Shown piece after piece: positions 41,861 through 49,119 of a stretch of 64,000 nucleotides of DNA. Below the pieces are notes generated by a model, which saw only the letters and a program-made list of their open reading frames with translations, did no database searches and was not told the origin of the DNA. The position numbers and the translations under genes were made by a program. Within the stretch, counting starts at the first letter, position 1. Each line of letters starts with the position of its first letter. The stretch covers positions 2,914,001 to 2,978,000 of the forward strand of contig NZ_CP141062.1 of assembly GCF_034661295.1 (NCBI RefSeq), written 5' to 3'. The stretch comes from Faecalibacter sp. LW9 (lineage in GTDB: Bacteria; Bacteroidota; Bacteroidia; Flavobacteriales; Weeksellaceae).

Positions 41861-41981
41861 GCGAACAAGAATTATACAAATCAAATTGAAAACATCTTTT
41901 AAAAATAATATGGTAGGCATATGGGTGCAAGTCCCAAGACTTCATTGTATAATGATTGTTCGCAGTGACCTACCTTTTTTT
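41861..41981 (+). ncRNA. Structured leader RNA / candidate antisense RNA, copy 1
   Basis: About 120 nt. Segment a, GCGAACAAGAATTATACAA (41861-41879), is the transcript 5' end. A closing stem GGTAGG (41912-41917) / CCTACC (41969-41974) followed by seven T is a terminator-like end. Inside it lies a', TTGTATAATGATTGTTCGC (41945-41963), complementary to a at 17 of 19 positions. The same a' pairs with b, GCGAACAAT at 41994-42002, which ends beside the ATG of the next gene (42004). A GGGTGCAAGTCCC hairpin sits in the loop. Pairing of a with a' or a' with b would compete with the closing stem. Confidence 0.65.
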
Positions 41982-42003
41982 ATACATAAAAACGCGAACA
42001 ATT

Positions 42004-42306
42004 ATGTCACACAAACCAATTACAACAGCAATCGCTCGTAAAGCAAATGCAGGTCAAGAAAAATTCTTATCAGAATTACAATCTTTATTATCTTATTCAG
42101 AACCAAAAGATGTAATAAATACCATCGATTCGGTTTATTTAGATTGGCTGGGTTCTAATTACGCAGACGATAATACTTATCGTACAGATGCGACCAATGT
42201 TTTTAGATATATCATTAATATGATAAAAGAATTTGATAAACAACCAGAAGTTGCAGCACAAATATTTAAAAATCTAAAATCTAAAGAAAATGAATTATCG
42301 AAATAA
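42004..42306 (+). CDS. Cassette protein A, copy 1 (unknown function)
   Basis: 100 residues from ATG 42004 (a longer in-frame start at 41956 lies within the leader RNA and is rejected). The middle and end are almost identical to copy 2 at 53925: DSVYLDWLGSNYADDNTYRT and TNVFRYIINMIK in both, whereas the first ~15 residues differ, exactly where the RNA complementarity falls. Helical, slightly acidic, no known domain. It overlaps the following 53-codon gene by 17 bases. Confidence 0.75.
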   Translation: MSHKPITTAIARKANAGQEKFLSELQSLLSYSEPKDVINTIDSVYLDWLGSNYADDNTYRTDATNVFRYIINMIKEFDKQPEVAAQIFKNLKSKENELSK

Positions 42307-42451
42307 TATAAATGTTATTTCCATTGAAGGAATAGAAATCGACGAAGGCAGTCTTTGGAGATTTGATGAATCAACTAATTTACTAATCTTAGTAGACGAT
42401 GATGAATTTATCACACATAAATTAGATTTAAATAAGTTTAAAAATATCTAA
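42290..42451 (+). CDS. Cassette protein B, copy 1 (unknown function)
   Basis: 53 residues (MNYRNNINVISIEGIEIDEG ... LLILVDDDEFITHK). It overlaps protein A by 17 bases and has a clear homologue of the same length in cassette 2. Predicted small beta sheet with acidic turn. Function unknown; conservation between the copies supports translation. Confidence 0.65.
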   Translation: MNYRNNINVISIEGIEIDEGSLWRFDESTNLLILVDDDEFITHKLDLNKFKNI

Positions 42452-42535
42452 CATATTTTGCCACTTTGAAGTATTAATTTTAAATTTGTGCATAATAATA
42501 AGATTTAAAATTTTTGCTAAAAGTTTTTAAAATCA

Positions 42536-42571
42536 ACCCTGTAGAACGCCAATTCTATAGGGTATTTTTTT
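42536..42571 (+). terminator. Rho-independent terminator
   Basis: 11-bp stem ACCCTGTAGAA/TTCTATAGGGT (one G-T wobble) and T-run. Confidence 0.8.
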
Positions 42572-42587
42572 ATTTTATATTATTATA

Positions 42588-42600
42588 TAGAATTATTCTA
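42588..42600. repeat. 13-bp palindrome, copy 1
   Basis: TAGAATTATTCTA, also present at 54681-54693 downstream of cassette 2. Candidate regulator-binding site. Confidence 0.45.
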
Positions 42601-42685
42601 AACAATGTAAAAACTAAAGCATTTTATTAAAAATAAACTTCCTTTTAAAATCTAAAAAATAGTAAAGCCTTATATATCAATAAAT

Positions 42686-42716
42686 AAACCTTTTTGAATA
42701 AAAAAGGTTTTTTTTT
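42686..42716 (+). terminator. Rho-independent terminator
   Basis: 10-bp stem AAACCTTTTT/AAAAAGGTTT with a GAATA loop followed by further T. Confidence 0.8.
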
Positions 42717-42925
42717 GTATTAGACGGCGGTCCGAAGCCACTCAGTGCTGTTGTTTAACGTTAAACCCTTTATAATATCTGAGATATATGGCTGAACCAT
42801 TTTCCGAAATTCTAAAACATTGTGTCATTTCTTCACTTTCCAACCAATAACAATCATTCATCCTTAGACGAATATCTTATTCTTGTGTCAGTTAATTCCT
42901 CCATCCTTTGGATGATATTAGCCTT

Positions 42926-43186
42926 ATGCAATCGATTCATTACATGACAGCTATCAAACGAATGAGGGAGTTTACAACCAATGACATTCCTTTCTCGTTT
43001 GAGTTTATCAAATTAAATGGTGAGCATAAAATTGTGTCAAGTGCTTCCTTACGTTCGGGTTATAGAAACAACCAATCCAAACGAGCGAAGTACCTTATTG
43101 CCTACCATGATAATGAAGAAGGTACGGACAGACAATTTCACCGAGCATTATTAATCAGATTAAATGGAGTAAACGTAACGCTATGA
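42926..43186 (+). CDS. Small phage protein upstream of the portal
   Basis: 86 residues from the ATG at 42926 (an in-frame TTG lies 18 bases earlier). Opens MQSIHYMTAIKRMREFTTND and ends near LLIRLNGVNVTL; alpha plus beta. It overlaps the portal start by four bases. Likely a head accessory or gate protein by position only. Confidence 0.5.
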   Translation: MQSIHYMTAIKRMREFTTNDIPFSFEFIKLNGEHKIVSSASLRSGYRNNQSKRAKYLIAYHDNEEGTDRQFHRALLIRLNGVNVTL

Positions 43187-44607
43187 ACACAACCAATATT
43201 CAATATAACTTCGTGAACTCTCACGATCAAAAGCCTTACAGGGTATTAAAAGAAGATAATGACATTATGCTTATTAACGATGTAGGTGCAGTATCATTCT
43301 CTACAATGAAGTCGCCACGCGAGAACAATCCAGAACCAAGAGTAAAGGATAGTTTCAATTGGACAGATAAAGTCTATAACATTGGCGATTATGCTATCTT
43401 CCCATACGGTGATGGAAACAACTTACCGGATATTATTCGAGATGTTATCAGCAACAACTACATTGCACCAGGATTACTAACGAAGAAGCGTAACCTTTTA
43501 TGGGGTAATGGTCCTAAGCTGTACAAAGAAGTATTCGAAGGGGATCAGATTATTCGTGAGTTAGTTCGAGAGAAAGAAATAGAGCATTGGTTAGAATCAT
43601 TCGATTATAAGAATTATCTCCTAAGATGTTTGAAGGATTATAACTACATCGAAGCGGTAGCTACTCGTATAGAGTTAGGAAAAGGTTATCATATCGGAAA
43701 CAAATGGATAGCAAAATTAGTTCACGAACCAATCAACAAAGTACGTCAAGCTGCTATTAGTGGTTCGGATAATCATTTAGAAGGAATCCCTACTCATGTT
43801 ATCGTCAACAAAAGAACACAACAATATTTTATTGCCGATGAATTCTGCAAGGTGTATCCATTGTTTAACACAAGTAATCCTTATCAATACGAGAACGCTA
43901 TTATGTACAGTAATGAGTATTCATTTGGTATTGATATCTACACCCTACCGGATATATTTGGAGCCTTAGAATGGCTTAGACGTTCTACTGCTACCCCTTT
44001 AATTCTAAAAGCTTTTACAGATAATTCAATCAATCTAAAGTTTCATGTCGAATCTCCACAAATCTATTGGGATAGAAAACGAGAAGCATTAAAAAAACAA
44101 TGTGCTGCAAAAGGAATCGAATACAAAGAACAGATGTTAGAACAATTTCAAACAAAAGTATTCGAGAAGATTACATCAGTATTATCAGGAGCAGAAAACT
44201 CTGGTAAGATGTGGCACACCGTCAAGGTAATGGATATGGACGGAAACGATTTAAAAGAATTTGGTTGGACGATAAAGGCTATTGATCAAAATGTCAAAGA
44301 TTTTATATCTGCTCAAATCGAAGTTAGTAAAAGAGCTGATTACGCGGTTGGTGCCTCTGTTGGATTACATTCGGCATTAGGTAATATTTCCGAAAGCGGT
44401 AAATCAGATTCAGGCTCAGAACAATTATACGCTCATCAAACGTATCTCACAACCAACATCAATATTCCAGAAGAAATAACAACCAAAGCAATTAACACAG
44501 CTTTACGTTTAAATTTTCCCGAAGCTGATGTTCGTATAGGTTTCCACCATGTAGGCGTAAAACGTCAGCAGGACGAATCAAGTAAGGATCGAGTAATCAA
44601 CCAATAA
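43183..44607 (+). CDS. Putative portal protein
   Basis: 474 residues. The segment YAIFPYGDGNNLPDIIRDVI then NNYIAPGLLTKKRNLLWGNG resembles the early part of phage portals in Bacteroidetes (N-x-L-P, then a G-x-G-P-x-L-Y step), and a long helical middle (EALKKQCAAKGIEYKEQMLE) fits the stem/wing. It directly follows the terminase block and precedes head genes, the usual portal position. Overlaps the upstream gene by 4 bases. Confidence 0.72.
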   Translation: MNTTNIQYNFVNSHDQKPYRVLKEDNDIMLINDVGAVSFSTMKSPRENNPEPRVKDSFNWTDKVYNIGDYAIFPYGDGNNLPDIIRDVISNNYIAPGLLTKKRNLLWGNGPKLYKEVFEGDQIIRELVREKEIEHWLESFDYKNYLLRCLKDYNYIEAVATRIELGKGYHIGNKWIAKLVHEPINKVRQAAISGSDNHLEGIPTHVIVNKRTQQYFIADEFCKVYPLFNTSNPYQYENAIMYSNEYSFGIDIYTLPDIFGALEWLRRSTATPLILKAFTDNSINLKFHVESPQIYWDRKREALKKQCAAKGIEYKEQMLEQFQTKVFEKITSVLSGAENSGKMWHTVKVMDMDGNDLKEFGWTIKAIDQNVKDFISAQIEVSKRADYAVGASVGLHSALGNISESGKSDSGSEQLYAHQTYLTTNINIPEEITTKAINTALRLNFPEADVRIGFHHVGVKRQQDESSKDRVINQ

Positions 44608-44614
44608 CAAAGCC

Positions 44615-45550
44615 ATGAAGTTAATTATATCAAATAATTCGGAACTAATTAAGTTCCTTCCAATGCTGGATAAAAGCATCACCTTCGACCGTTTAAAACA
44701 AGATTTGCGTTTAGCTACCGAAGAAGTAATCAAATTAATTGGTGACGATATGTACGAATATATCGAGGGATTATATTCGGCAGATACTAAAACAGAAATT
44801 GATCTTCAATTAATTGATGTAGTGGCCTATCCTATTGCGGTAGATGCTTATCGTAATTATGTAATCCAAAACGATGTAGCACACACCAACGAAGGACGTA
44901 AAGCACGATTGAATGATTACGAGAAAATGCCTTTCGAATGGATGATAGACCGCGACAACAAAACATCAGAGCGTAAGTATTACAAAGCATTAGATCGCTT
45001 AATTGAATATTTCGATAAGCACAATCCTAACAATTGGAAAGAATCAGACGAATACAAAAAATCATTTTCGGTTTTGTTTCGTACAACTGAACAATTCAAT
45101 GAATACTTTACAATAGAATCAAGATATTTATTACTAAAACTTGTTCCTGGTATTAAGAAATGTATCAACGAAGAAATTATACCAAGGATTGGTCAAGCAT
45201 CATGGAACGAGATTGACGTTAAGTTGAAAGCTAACGAACTTGTTCCAGATGCTTATTTATTCGCAAAGATAAAAGAAGCATGTGCTTATTATGCCTTGCA
45301 TTGGGGAATGTTACGCATGTCTGCTACGTTATTTCCAGAAGGAGTTTTACAAAATTACCTTGCAGGTAGACAGCAAGTACCAACCAATGGAGAAATCGGC
45401 ATCATTGCCAAATGTTTTGAGAACGATTACAAAAACGTTTTGCTTAAAATAGAAAGTCATTTGACACCTGTTGTTAATGGAACAGGAACTATTGATCTTG
45501 ATAGTTTATTGGATATTGATGATGATGATAAAATCGTAAACCTATGCTAA
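44615..45550 (+). CDS. Head-completion region protein, DUF6712-like
   Basis: 311 residues. Two similar halves (about 1-110 and 165-290), each with a mixed helical pattern such as RLATEEVIKLIGDDMYEYIE and a YP/AYRNYV-type step, fit what is described as DUF6712 in Bacteroidetes phages, usually located behind the portal. It probably acts as a head-tail connector. It overlaps the next gene by 7 bases. Confidence 0.55.
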   Translation: MKLIISNNSELIKFLPMLDKSITFDRLKQDLRLATEEVIKLIGDDMYEYIEGLYSADTKTEIDLQLIDVVAYPIAVDAYRNYVIQNDVAHTNEGRKARLNDYEKMPFEWMIDRDNKTSERKYYKALDRLIEYFDKHNPNNWKESDEYKKSFSVLFRTTEQFNEYFTIESRYLLLKLVPGIKKCINEEIIPRIGQASWNEIDVKLKANELVPDAYLFAKIKEACAYYALHWGMLRMSATLFPEGVLQNYLAGRQQVPTNGEIGIIAKCFENDYKNVLLKIESHLTPVVNGTGTIDLDSLLDIDDDDKIVNLC

Positions 45551-46407
45551 CAATTCATTTTCCCGACTTAAATATTTACAAATACTTTCCGGAGCATTTA
45601 GACGAATGCGACGAAGCTCAATATATTTTATTATCTCGATTGGCTTATGCACAACAAAGTGGTAAAATTACTTTTGAGCAATTCCGCACCTTGGCTGTTT
45701 ATGGGCTTTTGGATATTAAAAAATCTGAAAAGGAATTAGATCAAGAAACATCAGAAGAAGTTTGGGCAAACATTGCACGATTAAGCGAGTATATTGACAA
45801 TCTGTTTATTATCTCGGAAGATAAAACACAATACCGACTAAATACCGATTATCTGAATAACAAAATTGAAAAGTTTTCGCATTTCAAAACAAATTATTAT
45901 GGTCCTGCAGATCCATTAAATGGAATTTGTTTTGGGCAATGGATAGATGCTGTCGAATTGGTAATGGAACATTACAACCAACCATCGGACGAAACATATA
46001 CACGCTTATTGGCGATTATGTTCTTAAAGCGAAACGAAGAATATCCAACCAAAAATATAGAACAATTCTTAGGGAAGCGCACCAAACATTTTAAGTACAT
46101 CGACAAAGGTATTCAGTATGGATTTTTTATGTTTTTCACATCATTTATGAATTATCTAAACTCAGCCAATGTAGAAATCGCAGGAAATGAAATTGATTTA
46201 TCGATAATCTTCGATTCTACTTCTACAAGCAATTCCACGTTAGCGAGTATCGGTATTCGTTCTACTGCTTATTCTATTGCGCAATCGGGTGAGTTTGGCG
46301 ATTACGAAAAAGTTAGACAAATGCCATTGGGCGAAATTATGCTTCGTTTATACGAAATGAAAAAAGCGTACTTGGACGAAAAACAAGAATTAGAAAACAA
46401 TAAGTAA
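45544..46407 (+). CDS. Phage head/connector region protein, unknown
   Basis: 287 residues, largely helical, opening MLTIHFPDLNIYKYFPEHLD and with an acidic DLSIIFDSTSTSNSTLASIG patch. No domain recognised. Neighbouring position suggests a structural role. It overlaps both neighbours by a few bases. Confidence 0.55.
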   Translation: MLTIHFPDLNIYKYFPEHLDECDEAQYILLSRLAYAQQSGKITFEQFRTLAVYGLLDIKKSEKELDQETSEEVWANIARLSEYIDNLFIISEDKTQYRLNTDYLNNKIEKFSHFKTNYYGPADPLNGICFGQWIDAVELVMEHYNQPSDETYTRLLAIMFLKRNEEYPTKNIEQFLGKRTKHFKYIDKGIQYGFFMFFTSFMNYLNSANVEIAGNEIDLSIIFDSTSTSNSTLASIGIRSTAYSIAQSGEFGDYEKVRQMPLGEIMLRLYEMKKAYLDEKQELENNK

Positions 46408-46868
46408 TGATAGTAGATGTACAACGCTTATATGAATATGGTTTAGAAATTAAATCAGCTAATATTGGGATCAATCAATTTAAAATGGTAGATGGTCCCG
46501 ATAAGGTAATCGAATATTTAAAAGACTTCGGAACAGACGAAAATCATTTGCTTTTAATGGTTTTACCTTCGCATACTCCCGATAAAAGAACTGAATCATT
46601 TGATAATTTACAATTCCAAAATCATACGCAATTTTTGATTTTAGAAAAATACGATAGCCGAGAGTTTAACAATAACTTCGAAGAAATGATGGTTTTTCAT
46701 CGTACTTTAGAAACAACCAAAAAGCTATTGGATAAAATTAAAGCTGATGCTTATGGAAGCGATGAATTTTGCGGTTTATTATCAACCGTTCAAGCAGGTA
46801 GTTTACAGTTAGATCCTATTCACCATCAATCCGATTGTAATGGATATAGTTTAATGTTTACTTTTTAA
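46407..46868 (+). CDS. Phage structural-region protein, unknown
   Basis: 153 residues, alpha/beta, opening MIVDVQRLYEYGLEIKSANI. Overlaps the upstream stop by one base. Size and place (between connector and tail genes) suit a tail-completion or head-closure protein; no signature seen. Confidence 0.5.
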   Translation: MIVDVQRLYEYGLEIKSANIGINQFKMVDGPDKVIEYLKDFGTDENHLLLMVLPSHTPDKRTESFDNLQFQNHTQFLILEKYDSREFNNNFEEMMVFHRTLETTKKLLDKIKADAYGSDEFCGLLSTVQAGSLQLDPIHHQSDCNGYSLMFTF

Positions 46869-46910
46869 AGTTTGTTTTTTGTTATATATTTAAGTTATAA
46901 CCTTTTAACA

Positions 46911-47177
46911 ATGAGAAATCAATATCCATCTAATCGACAGATAAAAAAAAGATTTAAGAAACTTAAAACAACTGGTTATATAATTGTTAAACCAAATATG
47001 AATAAAATTCATGCAACCTGGTTAAAAATGTACAATCCTTTTTCATTTGAGAATGCAGTTTTAAATAAACCTGTTTTTCCTAATGTAGAATTACGAGAAT
47101 TAACCCCAGAAGAATTAGCTAATAAAAAACCTAAAGGAAGGTTTCAATTAAGAGCAGAATCTCGAAAAATTATCTAA
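46911..47177 (+). CDS. Small basic phage protein
   Basis: 88 residues from the ATG at 46911; a start at 46872 in the same frame would add an AT-rich stretch lacking protein character. Strongly basic (QIKKRFKKLKTTGYIIVKPN), with an LRELTPEELANKKPKG tail. DNA/RNA binding is plausible. Next start follows after 3 bases. Confidence 0.5.
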   Translation: MRNQYPSNRQIKKRFKKLKTTGYIIVKPNMNKIHATWLKMYNPFSFENAVLNKPVFPNVELRELTPEELANKKPKGRFQLRAESRKII

Positions 47178-47180
47178 TCT

Positions 47181-47561
47181 ATGAATCTATTAGCCTTACG
47201 CGAAAAGAATACCGACGACGTTCTAAAAAAACGTTTCATCCAAAAAGTATTGAATGAGCAAGGAAGCGATATGCTAAAAGCCCAAAACGATGCCATGCGT
47301 AATAGAGGTTTTACAACTGGTGGGTTTTACGATAATTCTATAAATGTGCAAGCTAATACGTTACAATTGGATATTCTTAAGTTGCATCGATTTGTAGATA
47401 TGTCAACCAGAGAATCTTCAACCGGAAAACACAAAAAGAAATCACATCCTATTTACAACCGTATTGTTTTTGGGCATTTATCAAATATTGTTAACGATCT
47501 ATCTTTTGGCTTTTCGGATACGATTATTCAAGAATTGAAACAATTAGAAAATAATTTTTAA
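47181..47561 (+). CDS. Phage structural-region protein, unknown
   Basis: 126 residues (MNLLALREKNTDDVLKKRFI). Contains a HKKKSHPIYNRIVFGHLSNI segment similar in feel to minor head/tail-completion proteins. Its stop is followed within a few bases by the end of the leftward HEPN-like gene, so the two converge. Confidence 0.5.
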   Translation: MNLLALREKNTDDVLKKRFIQKVLNEQGSDMLKAQNDAMRNRGFTTGGFYDNSINVQANTLQLDILKLHRFVDMSTRESSTGKHKKKSHPIYNRIVFGHLSNIVNDLSFGFSDTIIQELKQLENNF

Positions 47562-47562
47562 A

Positions 47563-48189
47563 TTACTTAGAGTATTTACTATTATTTAGAAAAATTTCAA
47601 AAAGTTTAGAATTTTCAGCATTATAAGCAAATTTATTTTTATTATTATAGTTTATAGATTTAAATAGAATATCTAACATATTTACATAGTATTCTAATGT
47701 GAAAATCAAATCAGCTATTTTAACATCGGCAATAGGATTAAATTGAAAATTAGAATGTGCATAAATATTATTTCTATAATCTCTCAAATTTGATATTTTT
47801 TCTTTTAATATTAAGTTCTTATTCATTGATTTCAGTAGTTTTAAATCTATCTTATTTAATATTGGATCATCGTAAAGATTTAAATATTTACCTAAATCAT
47901 TAAATAAAATACTTAATGATAAGTTTTCATTCTTATGTTTCCTATCTTTTTCTTCAGATAAAAAACATAATTTAATTACAGATAATACAATTAATTCTTT
48001 GTAAAAGTAATCGTAATCTCTTAAAAAAGGATCATCTGTAAAAAAACCTTCATTTGAGATATCAGAACATTTTTTAATAAATTTTAATTTAATTTCTAAA
48101 TCATTATATAAGTAATAAATTTCAAACAATTTTTTACTTATTTTTTCAAATAGTTCTTGTTCATCAAGTATAATAGATAATTTATTCAT
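47563..48189 (-). CDS. HEPN-motif accessory protein (possible defence RNase)
   Basis: 208 residues, helical. Residues 135-146, LRDYRNNIYAHS, contain R139-N140...H145, the R-(N/D/H)-x(4)-H signature of HEPN RNases such as those in toxin-antitoxin and abortive-infection (AbiU2-type) proteins. A second diverged acidic region, LSEEKDRKHKNENL, lies near 77-90. It is the only leftward gene of the head block, has its own consensus promoter (48212-48219) and is much AT-richer than its neighbours, the marks of a prophage-expressed accessory gene. Catalytic activity is inferred, not shown. Confidence 0.6.
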   Translation of the reverse strand: MNKLSIILDEQELFEKISKKLFEIYYLYNDLEIKLKFIKKCSDISNEGFFTDDPFLRDYDYFYKELIVLSVIKLCFLSEEKDRKHKNENLSLSILFNDLGKYLNLYDDPILNKIDLKLLKSMNKNLILKEKISNLRDYRNNIYAHSNFQFNPIADVKIADLIFTLEYYVNMLDILFKSINYNNKNKFAYNAENSKLFEIFLNNSKYSK

Positions 48190-48211
48190 AATAAAATGCG
48201 TCAGTTTTAAA

Positions 48212-48219
48212 CAAATATA
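48212..48219 (-). promoter_or_regulatory. TAnnTTTG promoter element for the HEPN-like gene
   Basis: Minus-strand TATATTTG, 22 bases before its start: host-type promoter inside the late region. Confidence 0.6.
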
Positions 48220-48250
48220 GTGAAACTAAATTGCCTTCAAATACTACACA

Positions 48251-49108
48251 ATGAAGGTAAACGCATTAGTATCAGAAATTTTAAAAGGTGATTTTATGAT
48301 TGATTTAGCAAAGGTAGATGAAATCTATTCTATTGCTTCTCAATTAATCGCTACTAAGCAATTCCCAGATATCGAATCTAAAGTTGATTTTGCAGCTGCT
48401 TCCGTAATGGAAATCCAAAATGCAGAAAATCCAAAAGAGAAACCATCTAAATATGGTATTGTTAATCTTTTTGGTGGAATTATGCGTTACGATTCTTGTT
48501 GTGCATTGGGTTCTCAAAGTATCGCACATGATATGTTAAGATACTTTTCTAATGACGAAATCAAAGGAATTATTATTAATGTCGATACTCCTGGTGGTTC
48601 TGTTTCTGCAATAAATCCATTTATAGAAGTCGCAAAAAAGAAAAATAAACCAGTTGTCGCATTATGCGATTCAACTTGCTCACTTGGTTATTGGGCTGTT
48701 TGCGAGTTAGCAGATTATATCATTGCCGAAAATAGTATTACTGCTCGATTTGGTTCTATTGGTGTGGTTTGCACGTTTCAAGATGCTACAGAAGCCAACG
48801 AAAAGAAAGGAATCAAAACGCACGAGATCTACGCGGACGAATCGGAGCATAAAAATCTATCCTTCCGATTGGCAAAAGAAGGTAAATACGAAATGATCAA
48901 AGAAGAACATTTAAAACCTCTTGCAGTAAAATTTCAAAACGCTGTAAAAGCTTCTCGTCCTCAAATCATTGATGAAGTAGGTGTATTCACTGGTAAAACA
49001 TTTACTGCTGAAAAAGCATTAGAACTAAAAATGATTGATGCAATCGGAAACATTGATGATGCCATCGAAATGATTAACGTATTAAACGAAACTAAGTATA
49101 ACTCTTAA
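48251..49108 (+). CDS. S49-family (SppA-like) head maturation protease
   Basis: 285 residues. The ClpP/crotonase fold of S49 peptidases is visible: INVDTPGGSVSAINP (oxyanion strand, about 110-123), ALCDSTCSLGYWAV with the nucleophile Ser144, and ARFGSIGVVCTFQDATEA. A candidate general-base Lys is K201 in DESEHKNLSFRL. It sits between portal/connector genes and the capsid gene, the place where prohead proteases process scaffold and capsid. A later in-frame ATG at 48296 is also possible. Confidence 0.85.
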   Translation: MKVNALVSEILKGDFMIDLAKVDEIYSIASQLIATKQFPDIESKVDFAAASVMEIQNAENPKEKPSKYGIVNLFGGIMRYDSCCALGSQSIAHDMLRYFSNDEIKGIIINVDTPGGSVSAINPFIEVAKKKNKPVVALCDSTCSLGYWAVCELADYIIAENSITARFGSIGVVCTFQDATEANEKKGIKTHEIYADESEHKNLSFRLAKEGKYEMIKEEHLKPLAVKFQNAVKASRPQIIDEVGVFTGKTFTAEKALELKMIDAIGNIDDAIEMINVLNETKYNS

Positions 49109-49119
49109 AATTCTCTGAA

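Larger units (their letters stand above)
42452..42925. other. Long gap between cassette 1 and the portal region
   Basis: 474 bases. It holds a TAAATTTG element (42480-42487) followed by a strong terminator at 42536-42571, which together could make a small RNA of ~80 nt; the 13-bp palindrome TAGAATTATTCTA at 42588-42600; a second terminator at 42686-42716; and a possible 39-codon minus-strand frame at 42742-42861 (MNDCYWLESEEMTQCFRISE ...) of uncertain reality. Otherwise very AT-rich and empty. Confidence 0.5.

Noticed and set aside
41921-41936. GGTGCAAGTCC as tRNA T-arm remnant
   Set aside because: No acceptor stem or anticodon arm can be built around it.
41861-41981. Type III toxin-antitoxin (ToxIN-like) reading of the RNA cassettes
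   Set aside because: Promoter-RNA-terminator-gene order is similar, but there are no tandem RNA repeats and protein A shows no ToxN-like pattern.
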